DNA of 53,212 nucleotides, taken from assembly GCA_001464055.1 (NCBI GenBank), contig LNET01000091.1, positions 1 to 53,212 on the forward strand, given 5' to 3'. The notes beneath the pieces are model-generated. The model was given only the letters and a program-made list of their open reading frames with translations. It made no database searches and was not told the DNA's origin. This stretch comes from Burkholderiales bacterium Ga0077543. Its GTDB lineage: Bacteria; Pseudomonadota; Gammaproteobacteria; Burkholderiales; Burkholderiaceae_C. Shown piece after piece: positions 8,035 through 17,827 of the stretch. A program made the translations under genes and the position numbers. Each line of letters starts with the position of its first letter. The first letter of the stretch is position 1.

Positions 8035-10800
8035 GTGAATAAAGTCTCCCATCGCCCGCCCGGCCGCCCGGCCGCCATTGCTGTTGCCGTGGCCCTGCTG
8101 GCCCTGACCGGATGTGCCACGACGGCACCCACAGCCAACCCCGTCGGCTCTGCCGGCCCCGCCGCCCAGGCCGCGGCCAAGCCGTCAGCCCCGGCTGCCG
8201 CCGCCGCTGCAGCAACGGCAGCCAGCGCGCCTGCTGCGCCCGGTGCCGCCGCAGGTGCAGCCGCCCGCCCCGACCCGACTGCGCCCAAGCCCTTTGCCGA
8301 GGTGTCGAAAGACGCCAAGCGCCATGACGGCTTCGTGCCGGTCTGGCGCAAGGACGAGAAGGTCTGGCTCGAGATCTCGCCCGAACAACTGGGCAAGCCG
8401 ATGCTGTTCACCGTCAACGTCGCGCAGTCGGTGGGTGAGCGTGGCCTCTATGCCGGCGCCATGGCGCGTGAATGGCTGGTCGAATTCCGCCGGGTGGGCA
8501 ACCAGATGCAGGTGCTGGCCCGCCAGCAGGGCTTTCGCGCCCCGCGCGACCCGGTGGCGGCCCGCGCTGTGGCCGAAGGCTTCAGCGACAGCCTGATTGC
8601 TGCCGGGCCCGTGGTCAGCGCTGCGCATCCCGAGCGCAAGTCGGTGCTGGTGGACGCGGCCTTCCTGCTGGCCGACATCCCCGGCACCAGCACCCAGCTG
8701 GAAGCTGCCTTCAGGCTGCCTTACGCCGTCGACCGCGCCAATTCCTCCTTCGAGAAGTTGCGCGCCGACAAGGACCTGACGACCCTGACCGCCAAGGTGC
8801 ATTACGCCGTGCCGCGCATCGGTGCGCCGCCGTTGCTGCCGCCGGGTGCGCCACCGCCGCCGCCGCCGGTGGCTCCGCCGCGCACCACACCCGACCCGCG
8901 CAGCCTGTTCATCAGCTACGTCTACAACTTCCGCGCGCTTCCTGCCCAGCCCATGGCCACCCGCGCTGCCGACTCCCGCGTGGGCTTCTTCACCGACAGT
9001 TTCGTCGACATGTCCGACGACCTGTCGCCCGTGAACCGGCGCGACAACATCACGCGCTGGCGCCTGGAAAAGAAGGACCCGGCCGCAGCCTTGTCGGAAC
9101 CCGTTCAGCCCATCACCTTCTGGATGGACCGCAACATTCCGCAGCGCTACCGCAAGTCGGTCGAGGCCGGCATCCTGGAATGGAACAAGGCCTTCGAACG
9201 CATCGGCTTCAAGAACGCCATCGTCGCGCGGCAGCAGCCCGATGACGCCGACTTCGACCTGCTCGACGCCAGCCACGCTTCGGTGCGCTGGTTCCAGGGT
9301 GCCGATGTCGGCTTCGCCCAGGGCCCGAGCAACACCGACCCGCGCACCGGTGAGATCCTCGACGCCGACATCCGCATGTCCGATGTCTTCGGCCGCGGCG
9401 CGCGCCGGCTCGTGGCCGAAGACCTGTTCGGCAGCGATGCCCAGCCGGCGTGGCGGCAGGGCCTGGACGCGCTGTGGGGCTTGCCAGGGCGCACTGGCAG
9501 CGATGTCTGCACCTTCGCGATGGACGGGGCGCGTGAACTCGGCTTCGCGCTCGACCTGCTCGACGCCCGCGGCGACCTCGACCCCGCCGGCCCCGAGGCC
9601 GAAAAGCTGGCGCAGGACTACGTCAAGGACGTCATCGTCCACGAGGTCGGCCATGCCCTGGGCATGCGCCACAATTTCATCGCCAGCACCACCGTCACGC
9701 AGGCGCAACTGCGCAACCCAGTGCAGGCAGCGCGGGCCATCAGCGGCTCGGTCATGGACTACAACCCCTTCAACCTGTCCTTGCAGGGCGAGCCTCGCAG
9801 CGAGCCCAACATGACCGGACTGGGCGCCTACGACTACTGGGCCATCGAGTACGCCTACAAGCCGCTGACCCCAGGTCAGGAAGCCGCCGAGCTGAAGGCC
9901 ATCCTGGAAAAGAGCCGCAGCGACCCCCAGCTGGCCTTCGCCGACGACGGTGACGCCATGATGGCCATGGACCCGCGCATCAATCAGTTCGACCTGGGCG
10001 ACGACCCGCTGGCCTTCGCCCAGCGCCGCGTGCAGTTGAGCAAGGAACTGTGGCAGCGTGTGCAGGCGCGTGGCGTGCAACCCGGCGACGACGCGCTGCG
10101 CCTGCGCCGCAGCCTGCTGTCGGGGCTGACGCAGATGTCGCGCATGCCGCCCATCGTGGCCAAGTACGTGGGCGGTTTCTACACCGAACGCGACATCCAG
10201 GGCACCGGCAAGGCCGGCTTCAGGCCCGTGGAAACGGCGGTGCAGCGCCGCGCGCTGGAGTTCCTGAACCGCGAGATCTTCGCCACCGACAGCTTCCGCT
10301 TCAAGCCCGAGTTCCTGGCCAGCCTGACCCCCGACTTCATCGAGTGGCAGCGCAGCATCGTCAGCATTCCGCAAAGCGTGCAGACGCTGCAGACGCAGGT
10401 GCTGGACAGCCTGCTGGCCCCGGGGGTCGCGCGCCGGCTGCTGGAGCAGCCGCTGTACCTGCCCGAAGCGCAGCGCCGCGATGCCCTGTCGCTGAACGAG
10501 GTCTACGCCACGGTGCAGGGCGCGGTCTGGTCAGAACTGAAGAGCGGGCGCGAGATCGACCCGATGCGCCGCACCCTGCAGCGTGAGCACCTGAAGCGGC
10601 TGCAGGCCATGCTGACCCGCCCGAACCCAGCCATGCCTGCCGATGCCATCAGCCTGGCCCGGCTGCAGGCGCAGGAACTGCAGAGGCAGCTGCGCACGGC
10701 CTCGGCCCGGCCGGGGTTGACGGTGGAGAACCAGGCGCACCTGCAGGACGCGCTGGCGCTCGTCACCGAAGCCTTGCGCGCCACGCTGCAGCGCGGCTGA
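8035..10800 (+). CDS. Large zinc-dependent metalloprotease, lipoprotein (DUF5117/DUF4953-type)
   Basis: A 921-residue predicted lipoprotein. The GTG start gives a basic N terminus, a hydrophobic segment and the lipobox LALTGC; longer in-frame starts would bury the signal. After an Ala/Pro-rich linker come a beta-rich domain and, at residues 536-546, the zinc site HEVGHALGMRH (His536, Glu537, His540, His546), the extended HExxHxxGxxH pattern of metzincin-like proteases. SGSVMDYNPFN soon after fits the Met-turn. A Pro-rich insert PPGAPPPPPPVAPP lies near residues 268-281. Family members are widespread and poorly characterised; the substrate is unknown. The gene stands alone, divergent from yqiA and convergent with mpl. 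Confidence 0.9.
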   Translation: MNKVSHRPPGRPAAIAVAVALLALTGCATTAPTANPVGSAGPAAQAAAKPSAPAAAAAAATAASAPAAPGAAAGAAARPDPTAPKPFAEVSKDAKRHDGFVPVWRKDEKVWLEISPEQLGKPMLFTVNVAQSVGERGLYAGAMAREWLVEFRRVGNQMQVLARQQGFRAPRDPVAARAVAEGFSDSLIAAGPVVSAAHPERKSVLVDAAFLLADIPGTSTQLEAAFRLPYAVDRANSSFEKLRADKDLTTLTAKVHYAVPRIGAPPLLPPGAPPPPPPVAPPRTTPDPRSLFISYVYNFRALPAQPMATRAADSRVGFFTDSFVDMSDDLSPVNRRDNITRWRLEKKDPAAALSEPVQPITFWMDRNIPQRYRKSVEAGILEWNKAFERIGFKNAIVARQQPDDADFDLLDASHASVRWFQGADVGFAQGPSNTDPRTGEILDADIRMSDVFGRGARRLVAEDLFGSDAQPAWRQGLDALWGLPGRTGSDVCTFAMDGARELGFALDLLDARGDLDPAGPEAEKLAQDYVKDVIVHEVGHALGMRHNFIASTTVTQAQLRNPVQAARAISGSVMDYNPFNLSLQGEPRSEPNMTGLGAYDYWAIEYAYKPLTPGQEAAELKAILEKSRSDPQLAFADDGDAMMAMDPRINQFDLGDDPLAFAQRRVQLSKELWQRVQARGVQPGDDALRLRRSLLSGLTQMSRMPPIVAKYVGGFYTERDIQGTGKAGFRPVETAVQRRALEFLNREIFATDSFRFKPEFLASLTPDFIEWQRSIVSIPQSVQTLQTQVLDSLLAPGVARRLLEQPLYLPEAQRRDALSLNEVYATVQGAVWSELKSGREIDPMRRTLQREHLKRLQAMLTRPNPAMPADAISLARLQAQELQRQLRTASARPGLTVENQAHLQDALALVTEALRATLQRG

Positions 10801-10805
10801 GAAGG

Positions 10806-10832
10806 GGCCCGGCAGGCGCTGGGTGCCGGGCC
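10806..10832. terminator. GC-rich hairpin between convergent genes
   Basis: A perfect 9-bp stem (ggcccggca / tgccgggcc) with a 9-nt loop starts 5 nt after the metalloprotease stop and precedes the mpl stop on the other strand. There is no T-run, so it is not a classical intrinsic terminator, but its place between two convergent genes suggests a transcription end or mRNA 3' protection on both strands. Confidence 0.5.
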
Positions 10833-10869
10833 GCGACCGTCAGCCCGGGGGTCCCTGGCCGCCGGTGCT

Positions 10870-12249
<1,380 letters not shown>

Positions 12250-12257
12250 GCCATGGG

Positions 12258-12285
12258 ATTCTAGGAGTCGCTGCCCGGCTGTCTG
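12258..12285 (-). promoter_or_regulatory. Candidate mpl promoter
   Basis: On the minus strand TAGAAT (5/6 to the -10 consensus) lies 8 nt before the mpl ATG, with CAGACA (4/6 to -35) 16 nt upstream. With a normal start point about 7 nt after the -10 box, the mRNA would begin at or just before the ATG, with no room for a ribosome binding site. Confidence 0.45.
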
Positions 12286-12298
12286 CTAGGGTTGTGTG

Positions 12299-12778
12299 AT
12301 GTTCGACGCATCCGCAGTTTCAGTCGCGCCCCCGCCCGTGATCACCCCTGTCTTCGCCGGCATCCCTGCGATTGCCAGCAGCCCCTGGGCTTACCCGATG
12401 CTGGAGTCTGTGCACACCATCGGCGTGGCGCTGCTGCTGGGCAATCTGGTGCTGCTGGAGCTGCGGGTCTGGGGTCGCGGCGTCGAGATTCCCGTGCTGC
12501 CGCTGGCCCGCCTGGCCTTGTCGATTTCGCTGACGGGTTTTTGCCTGCTCGGCATCACCGGCCTGCTGATGTTCGCCGCGGCGCCGGGCGAGATGTTGGC
12601 CAACCGGCTGTTCGTCATCAAGATGGGCCTGGTCATGCTGGCCGGGTTGAACGCCGCCTGGTTCCATGCGCGTCAGGGTTTGCAGCGACTCGACGCCACC
12701 GCGCGTGCCCAGACCCTGATATCGCTGGGGCTGTGGATCGCAGCCATCATTTGTGGTCGATGGATCGCCTATCTGTGA
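12299..12778 (+). CDS. Small multi-pass membrane protein (DUF6644-like)
   Basis: A 159-residue integral membrane protein with about four hydrophobic segments (near residues 35-52, 66-93, 102-121 and 137-157). The N-terminal SPWAYPMLESVHTIGVALLLGN resembles small membrane proteins I recall as DUF6644, often found beside DUF6152 proteins, as here. His and Arg in the first helices could bind a cofactor, but no heme motif is present. A GTG directly before the ATG is an alternative start. The next gene begins 8 nt downstream, so the two are an operon. The function is unknown; a role linked to the exported partner is inference from adjacency. Confidence 0.7.
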   Translation: MFDASAVSVAPPPVITPVFAGIPAIASSPWAYPMLESVHTIGVALLLGNLVLLELRVWGRGVEIPVLPLARLALSISLTGFCLLGITGLLMFAAAPGEMLANRLFVIKMGLVMLAGLNAAWFHARQGLQRLDATARAQTLISLGLWIAAIICGRWIAYL

Positions 12779-12786
12779 GGATCAAC

Positions 12787-13263
12787 ATGCTAAGACGTCA
12801 CTTCCTGCTGTCCACCGCGGCCATCGGCGCCGTTTCGGCCCCCGTGGCCCAGGCCCACCACGGCTGGAGCAGCTTTGACCAGGCCCGCCCCATCTATCTG
12901 GAAGGCCGGGCCGCGAACGTCGCCTGGCGCAACCCCCATGCCGAGCTGACGCTGGAACTTCCCGCCAAGCTGGCGCTGCCCGCCGACCTGGCCACCCGCC
13001 CTGTGCCGGCGCAGGCAGCGGCCGTCGACGGCGCCGGCCTGCTGAAGGCGGCCCAGCTGCCTGCTCGCAAGGACCCGCGCTGGGCCATCGAACTGGCGCC
13101 GCTGACGCGCATGAACGCCTGGGGTGTACCCGAAATCAAGAATGGCGACAGTCTGGCCGTGCTTGGCTTCACCTTCACTGGCGAGAAAGGCGATGCCGTC
13201 CTGCGGGTGGAGTACCTGTTCCTGGGCGGCAAGACCTACGGCCTGCGGTCTTCGCCGGCCTGA
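12787..13263 (+). CDS. Exported DUF6152-like protein with Tat-type signal
   Basis: A 158-residue secreted protein. The N terminus MLRRHFLLSTAAIGA has a twin-arginine pattern and is followed by a cleavable hydrophobic stretch to VAQAHHGWSSF. The double His right after the signal and the segment VAWRNPHAELTLEL are shared with proteins I know as DUF6152, which often appear with small membrane proteins in betaproteobacteria. The C terminus LRVEYLFLGGKTYGLRSS is beta-rich. A metal or copper link is tempting because of the HH motif but is inference only. It shares an operon with the membrane protein just upstream. Confidence 0.72.
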   Translation: MLRRHFLLSTAAIGAVSAPVAQAHHGWSSFDQARPIYLEGRAANVAWRNPHAELTLELPAKLALPADLATRPVPAQAAAVDGAGLLKAAQLPARKDPRWAIELAPLTRMNAWGVPEIKNGDSLAVLGFTFTGEKGDAVLRVEYLFLGGKTYGLRSSPA

Positions 13264-13282
13264 GGCAAAGGCCTGGCTGCCG

Positions 13283-14212
13283 CTAGTGCCACCAGTTTCG
13301 CAGCGCGCGCAGCAGGCTGGCGAAGACGCTCAGCAACTCGAAACCCTCTGACGGGTCGGGCCGGTTGCGGCCCATCGCTGCGTCGGCCTCGGTCTGCATC
13401 TCGCGGGCACGCTGTCGCTGGCGCTGCACACCGGCGTCCTGCGCGGCCAGGCGTTGGCGCACGACGTGCGGCGCCGGCCGTTCGGCGTGAGCCAGCAGGG
13501 CAGGGCGCAGTTCGCTGACCAGCCGGTGGGCTTCTGCCAGCCCCGGCGTCGTCACGGTGGCCTCGCATTGCGGGCAGGACCAGCCTCGGTCAGCGGGCAG
13601 GGCAGCACCGCAGGCCTGGCATCCCAGGGCGCCCGCGCGGCCAGCCACACCGTGCACCGCGTGGCCGCGGGTGGCGCCTTCAGGGTCCAGCGCCTGGGCC
13701 AGTCGTGCCACGTCGAAGACAGAAGGCACACTCTGACACCAACGGCATTGCGGGTCGCCCGCCTCGACGCCGCCGCCGCAGTTCACGCAATGGATGGCGC
13801 CATCGCGTTGCAGCGCCCGCTGACGGTCGGCCGAGCTCATCGGCCGCAGCAGGCCCTTCTCGTTCAGGAACTGGGCGAACGACTGGTAGGCGCCATGGCG
13901 CTGCGCGCATTCGATCTGTTGCGACTTGCCCCAGCGTGTCTGGTTGTGCACGGTGCGCACCGGACCGTTACAGCGCGGGCAGGGTGGGGCAGCGCGCAGC
14001 GCCTGGTGGGCCAGGGTCTGGGTGTCGGCCATTTCGCCGATCAAGGCCAGCAGCCCCGGGCCCGCCAGGCGCGCCGCTTCGATCGCGTCGAACCAGACCA
14101 GATGGCAGGGCGCGCACAGGTCGATCTCGACCTGGCTTCCGTAATGGCCCGTCAGGTGCAGCGCGCGCAGTGCGCCACCGCAGTTGCCGCAGCGCAGGGC
14201 TGGCGGCGCCAT
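13283..14212 (-). CDS. Zinc-ribbon protein of unknown function
   Basis: A 309-residue protein built around several Cys pairs: CGNCGG near the N terminus paired with CAPC, then CPRC, CVNCGGG with CRWC, and CQACG with CPQC. These look like three to four zinc ribbons spread over the first 220 residues. The C-terminal part is Arg/Gln-rich helix (RQRQRAREM) ending with a short hydrophobic stretch that may touch the membrane. No catalytic motif is evident. It starts 8 nt after hemL and should be co-transcribed with it. Zinc ribbons often mediate protein or nucleic-acid contact; which applies is not visible. Confidence 0.7.
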   Translation of the reverse strand: MAPPALRCGNCGGALRALHLTGHYGSQVEIDLCAPCHLVWFDAIEAARLAGPGLLALIGEMADTQTLAHQALRAAPPCPRCNGPVRTVHNQTRWGKSQQIECAQRHGAYQSFAQFLNEKGLLRPMSSADRQRALQRDGAIHCVNCGGGVEAGDPQCRWCQSVPSVFDVARLAQALDPEGATRGHAVHGVAGRAGALGCQACGAALPADRGWSCPQCEATVTTPGLAEAHRLVSELRPALLAHAERPAPHVVRQRLAAQDAGVQRQRQRAREMQTEADAAMGRNRPDPSEGFELLSVFASLLRALRNWWH

Positions 14213-14220
14213 GCCCTGGC

Positions 14221-15510
14221 TCAGCTGCGCAGCGCCTCGGCCGCCGCCGCCACGGTGGCGGCAATGTCGGCCTCAGTGTGGGCGGCGCTGACGAAGCCGG
14301 CCTCGTACAGTGCTGGCGCCAGGTACACGCCGCGGTCGAGCATGCCGTGGAAGAAGCGGTTGAAACGCTCCTTGTCGGTGGCCATGACGACGCTGTAGTT
14401 TTGCGGCAGTTCGCTGGCGAAGAAAAAGCCGAACATGCCGCCTTCGCTGTCGCCCACGAAAGGCACGCCGGCGTCCTGCGCCACTTTCGTCAGGCCCGCC
14501 ACCAGCGACTGCGTGCGAGCAGCCAGCGCATCGTAGAAGCCGGGCCTGCTGATTTCCTTCAGTGTGGCCAGCCCGCAGGCCGTGGCCACGGGGTTTCCGC
14601 TCAGGGTCCCGGCCTGGTAGACCGGACCCAGCGGCGCCAGCTGGCTCATCACCTTCTTCGTGCTGCCGAAGGCCGCCAGCGGCATGCCGCCGCCGATGAC
14701 CTTGCCGAACACGCTCATGTCGGGTTCGAAGCCGGGAATGAGTTTGGCGTAGACGCTCTGTGCCCCGCCTAGCGCAACGCGGAAACCTGTCATGACCTCA
14801 TCGAACGCCAGCATCGCGCCATGCTGCGTGCACAGCTCGCGCAGCCGCTTCATGAATGGCACGCTGGCGCGCACGAAGTTCATGTTGCCGCAGATGGGCT
14901 CGATCATCACGCAGGCGATCTCGTCGCCCTGCGCCTTGAAGCAGGCTTCGAGCTGCTCGATGTTGTTGTATTCCAGGACCAGGGTGTGCTGCACCACTTC
15001 GGCCGGCACGCCGGCGCTGGTGGGAAAACCGAAGGTGGCCAGGCCCGAACCGGCCTTCACCAGCAGCGCGTCGGCATGGCCGTGGTAGCAGCCCTCGAAC
15101 TTGACGATCTTGCTGCGCCCGGTGGCGCCGCGCGCCAGGCGGATGGCGCTCATGCCGGCCTCGGTGCCGCTGCTGACCAGGCGCACTTGCTCGACGCTGG
15201 GCACCAGGTCGATGATGGCCTCGGCCAGCTCCACCTCGCGTTCGGTGGGCGCGCCGAAGCTGAAACCGTCGGCGGCGGCCTGGTGTACCGCGTCCAGCAC
15301 GGCCGGGTGGCCATGGCCCAGGATCATCGGGCCCCAGCTGCCGATGTAATCGATGTACTTCGTGCCCTCGGCGTCCCACATGTAGGCGCCCTGCGCCCGC
15401 TGGATGAAACGCGGCGTGCCCCCGACCGCCCGAAACGCCCGCACCGGCGAGTTCACGCCACCTGGTATGACGCCCTGCGCCCGCTGAAAGAGTTGTTCGT
15501 TACTGTTCAT
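14221..15510 (-). CDS. hemL: Glutamate-1-semialdehyde 2,1-aminomutase
   Basis: HemL converts glutamate-1-semialdehyde to 5-aminolevulinate, the committed tetrapyrrole precursor in the C5 pathway. The 429-residue PLP enzyme starts [26 protein letters not shown], its usual N terminus. [15 protein letters not shown] binds the cofactor phosphate, [10 protein letters not shown] holds the cofactor-ring Asp, and Lys270 in [10 protein letters not shown] forms the Schiff base. The frame stays open upstream, but family alignment and the intergenic repeat argue for this ATG. The partner thiD lies upstream on the same strand, separated by a hairpin-rich repeat that may reduce read-through. Confidence 0.97.
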   Translation of the reverse strand: MNSNEQLFQRAQGVIPGGVNSPVRAFRAVGGTPRFIQRAQGAYMWDAEGTKYIDYIGSWGPMILGHGHPAVLDAVHQAAADGFSFGAPTEREVELAEAIIDLVPSVEQVRLVSSGTEAGMSAIRLARGATGRSKIVKFEGCYHGHADALLVKAGSGLATFGFPTSAGVPAEVVQHTLVLEYNNIEQLEACFKAQGDEIACVMIEPICGNMNFVRASVPFMKRLRELCTQHGAMLAFDEVMTGFRVALGGAQSVYAKLIPGFEPDMSVFGKVIGGGMPLAAFGSTKKVMSQLAPLGPVYQAGTLSGNPVATACGLATLKEISRPGFYDALAARTQSLVAGLTKVAQDAGVPFVGDSEGGMFGFFFASELPQNYSVVMATDKERFNRFFHGMLDRGVYLAPALYEAGFVSAAHTEADIAATVAAAAEALRS

Positions 15511-15540
15511 GTCACCGTCCGAAAAAACCAAGCTTCCCGC

Positions 15541-15613
15541 CGCGGAACCGGCTCTGCCGGTCCGCTGGCGGACGCCCCCTCGGGGGGCAGCGAGCGCCAG
15601 CGAGCGTGGGGGC
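15541..15613. repeat. Hairpin-rich intergenic repeat (REP-like) between thiD and hemL
   Basis: The gap between thiD and hemL is almost filled by short inverted and direct repeats: accggc/gccggt with a 3-nt loop, gtccgc/gcggac with a 2-nt loop, gccccc/gggggc with a 3-nt loop, then two copies of cagcgagcg one base apart and a second gggggc that could compete for the same gccccc arm. I recall elements of this look scattered in Burkholderiales genomes. Lying right after the thiD stop, it could end or stabilise thiD mRNA. Confidence 0.6.
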
Positions 15614-16615
15614 TCAATGCACACGCCTGGGCGCGCCCTTGGTGCTCTTGCCTTCGTCGAAGCCTTCCGGGCCGGCCGGGCCGCCAGCGCCGCCGCCTCC
15701 GAAGTCTCCACCTTCGCCATCGACCTCGCCGTCTTCAGGGCCGGGCAGGGCCCAGAAGAAGCGGTCGGGCACGATGTTGCCCATGCCCGGGCGGAAGCCG
15801 GCGTCCAGGCTCTGGTCGAGGAAGCTGAGCGCTTCACCGACGGCGGCCTGCAGCTCGCTGCCGGCCGCGAGCAGCGCCGCCAGGGCTGCAGACAGCGTGT
15901 CGCCGGCACCGGTGAAGCCGGCGTCGAAACGTTCGAACTTCTCGCCCGTGAGCGCACCCTGCGGCGAAGCCAGCACGTTGTCGATGTAGCTTTCGGTGCC
16001 CTGGGCCGAGGCCTTGCCGGGCAGCATGATGCCGGTGACGAGCACATAGCGCGTGCCGTGTTCGCCTGCCGCCACGGCCAGTTCGCGGGCCGAGGGCGGT
16101 CGTTCGTTGTCCCATTCGGGCAGCAGGAAGTCCTGCAGCGTCTTGTGGTTGCCCACCAGCACCTCGGTGGCCGGCAGGATCAGTTCGCGGAAGGCGTCCA
16201 GATAGGGCTGCAACTGGTCTTCCTCCAGCCAGGCCAGGCTGGGCATGTAGCTGACCAGGGGCAGATCGGTGTAGTCGGACAGCACCTCGGCCACGGCGCT
16301 GACACCGTCGGCAGAACCCAGGAAGCCCACCTTCCAGCCTGCGACAGTGACATCTTCCAGGATGGTGCGTGCCTGTTCGGCGATGACGTCGGGGTCGACG
16401 GGGTGGTGGTCGAAGGTGTCGGCGGTGTCGCGCATGACGATGGAGGTGACCACCGGCAGCGCGTGCGCGCCCATGGCGGCGATGGTCGCGACATCACCCG
16501 CGGTGCCGGTCGCGCCGCTGGGGTCGGTGGCGTTGAAGCTCATCACGCAGGCCGGGGCCGGCGGCTCGACGCCGGGGTCGCCGGGTTCCGTGGCCGTGGC
16601 GGGTTGGGGGTTCAT
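15614..16615 (-). CDS. thiD: ThiD-type hydroxymethylpyrimidine/phosphomethylpyrimidine kinase
   Basis: A ribokinase-fold kinase of 333 residues that should phosphorylate the thiamine pyrimidine precursor HMP and HMP-P. The anion-hole motif [13 protein letters not shown] with catalytic Asp239 is clear. The N-terminal substrate loop reads [19 protein letters not shown] where classical ThiD has a Gly-rich SGxDPSGGAGIQAD form, so it is a diverged member. The C terminus adds an acidic Gly-rich tail (about residues 288-333) that looks disordered and is absent from E. coli ThiD. No other thiamine gene is near. Activity on pyridoxal-type substrates cannot be excluded. It is divergent from rubredoxin. 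Confidence 0.85.
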   Translation of the reverse strand: MNPQPATATEPGDPGVEPPAPACVMSFNATDPSGATGTAGDVATIAAMGAHALPVVTSIVMRDTADTFDHHPVDPDVIAEQARTILEDVTVAGWKVGFLGSADGVSAVAEVLSDYTDLPLVSYMPSLAWLEEDQLQPYLDAFRELILPATEVLVGNHKTLQDFLLPEWDNERPPSARELAVAAGEHGTRYVLVTGIMLPGKASAQGTESYIDNVLASPQGALTGEKFERFDAGFTGAGDTLSAALAALLAAGSELQAAVGEALSFLDQSLDAGFRPGMGNIVPDRFFWALPGPEDGEVDGEGGDFGGGGAGGPAGPEGFDEGKSTKGAPRRVH

Positions 16616-16699
16616 GGATCGGGCCTCGGAAGCAAACGGACAGGTAGGAACTGCGTTTAGCTGCCCACAAATGCTCCTTTTCCGAGGAATGCGGGTCGC

Positions 16700-16705
16700 T
16701 AGAAT
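16700..16705 (+). promoter_or_regulatory. Candidate -10 box upstream of rubredoxin
   Basis: TAGAAT (5/6 to the sigma-70 -10 consensus), preceded by GC, lies 33 nt before the rubredoxin GTG. At the usual -35 distance there is only a T-rich CTTTTC, a poor match. This region is the only visible place for a promoter serving rubredoxin and perhaps the pil genes behind it. Confidence 0.4.
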
Positions 16706-16738
16706 CGTTCACCATTGTAGTGAGCTGACTGAGGCATC

Positions 16739-16912
16739 GTGACCGAACCCCGTACCTGGATGTGCCTGATCTGTGGCTGGATCTACGATGAATCCGTCGG
16801 CGACCCCGAACATGGCATTCCGCCCGGCACAGCCTGGGCGGATGTCTCAATGAACTGGACCTGCCCGGAATGCGGTGCTCGCAAGGAAGACTTCGAGATG
16901 GTCCAGATCTAG
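16739..16912 (+). CDS. Rubredoxin
   Basis: A 57-residue one-iron electron carrier. The GTG start gives TEPRTWMCLICGWIYDE; the first Cys pair is in MCLICG and the second in WTCPECGARKEDF, the exact rubredoxin pattern, with YDE, GDPEHGIPPGT and the C-terminal DFEMV. The four Cys bind one Fe. Family length is 52-58, so the gene is complete. It lies between divergent thiD and pilG and ends 61 nt before the pilG start, so it may share the pil transcript. A redox partner (alkane hydroxylase or peroxidase) is not encoded in the window. Confidence 0.95.
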   Translation: MTEPRTWMCLICGWIYDESVGDPEHGIPPGTAWADVSMNWTCPECGARKEDFEMVQI

Positions 16913-16973
16913 ACCTGACCACGGGCTGCGCCATCGTGCGCTTCCCGCGGTTGTCCCTCGAGGAGAAGACCGC

Positions 16974-17414
16974 TTGGAAAGCCTGATGTCCGACCCCGGC
17001 ACGCAACTGGCCGAAGGCCTCGACCCGACGGGTGGGGTCACTGGCGCCAAGGTGCTGGTCATCGATGACAGCAACACCATTCGGCGCAGTGCCGAGATCT
17101 TCCTGCGCCAGGGTGGCCACGAGGTGGTGCTGGCCGAGGACGGCTTCGATGCCCTGGCCAAGGTCAACGACCACGATCCCGAGCTGATCTTCTGCGACAT
17201 CCTCATGCCGCGGCTGGACGGCTACCAGACCTGCGCCATCATCAAGCGCAACCCCCGCTTCGCCCATGTGCCCGTGATCATGCTGTCCAGCAAGGACGGC
17301 CTGTTCGACAAGGCTCGCGGCCGCATGGTCGGCAGCCAGGACTACCTGACCAAGCCCTTCACCAAGGAACAGCTGCTGCGCGCAGTGGAATCCTTCCGCC
17401 GCAAGAGCGGCTGA
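16974..17414 (+). CDS. pilG: Twitching-motility response regulator PilG
   Basis: Single-domain CheY-like receiver of the Pil/Chp chemosensory system, which in pseudomonads promotes pilus extension. The receiver has VLVIDDSNTIRRSAEIF, phosphoacceptor Asp in FCDILMPRLDGYQTC (Asp75 from this start), the Ser of MLSSKDG and Lys in YLTKPF. I chose a TTG that lies 8-9 nt after GAGGAG; an ATG four codons later, 21 nt after that site, is the alternative and loses only MESL. About 24 residues precede the receiver, a little longer than in Pseudomonas. It is first of pilG-pilH-pilI-pilJ-pilL. Confidence 0.92.
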   Translation: MESLMSDPGTQLAEGLDPTGGVTGAKVLVIDDSNTIRRSAEIFLRQGGHEVVLAEDGFDALAKVNDHDPELIFCDILMPRLDGYQTCAIIKRNPRFAHVPVIMLSSKDGLFDKARGRMVGSQDYLTKPFTKEQLLRAVESFRRKSG

Positions 17415-17447
17415 CCCCCTGTCCAGCGCAGGAATCAGGACCCCCAG

Positions 17448-17813
17448 ATGACGATCCAGAAGATCCTCGTGGTCGACGACTCGAAGACCGAACTGCACCA
17501 CCTGTCTGAATTGCTGGGCAAGCGTGGCTACATGGTGCGCACTGCCGAAAACGGTGAAGAGGCCATGCGCCGCCTGGGCGAGGAAAAGCCCGATCTCGTG
17601 CTGATGGACGTGGTGATGCCGGGCCAGAACGGCTTCCAGCTGACGCGCGCCATCACCCGCGACCCCCGCTTTGCCGACGTGCCTGTGATCATGTGCACCA
17701 GCAAGAACCAGGAAACCGACAAGGTCTGGGGCATGCGCCAGGGCGCCCGCGACTACATCGTCAAGCCCGTCAACGGCGACGAGCTGATCGCCAAGATCCG
17801 CGCGTTCGACTGA
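17448..17813 (+). CDS. pilH: Twitching-motility response regulator PilH
   Basis: Second CheY-like receiver of the Pil/Chp system, 121 residues with nothing added. It starts MTIQKILVVDDSKTELHHLSELL, with phosphoacceptor Asp54 in LMDVVMPGQNGFQ, the Thr of MCTSKNQ and Lys in YIVKPVN. The VMPGQNGFQ loop and the TELHHL stretch are PilH-like, setting it apart from PilG. In pseudomonads PilH opposes PilG and favours retraction or acts as a phosphate sink. The start lies 33 nt after pilG, preceded by a purine stretch (aggaatcagga). Confidence 0.95.
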   Translation: MTIQKILVVDDSKTELHHLSELLGKRGYMVRTAENGEEAMRRLGEEKPDLVLMDVVMPGQNGFQLTRAITRDPRFADVPVIMCTSKNQETDKVWGMRQGARDYIVKPVNGDELIAKIRAFD

Positions 17814-17827
17814 AGGCCTGCCGCACC

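Noticed and set aside
8185..10374. A 729-codon minus-strand frame
   Set aside because: Antisense shadow of the metalloprotease, with no motif and His/Arg/Val-rich composition.
15541..15613. CRISPR-like repeat
   Set aside because: Repeats are too short and adjacent, with no spacers and no cas genes.
14221..16047. hemL extended upstream to 608 residues
   Set aside because: The extension reads the intergenic repeat and the antiframe of thiD. Family N terminus and length support the ATG at 15510.
16494..17501. Minus-strand frame over rubredoxin and pilG
   Set aside because: Overlaps two clear genes and has no recognisable domain.
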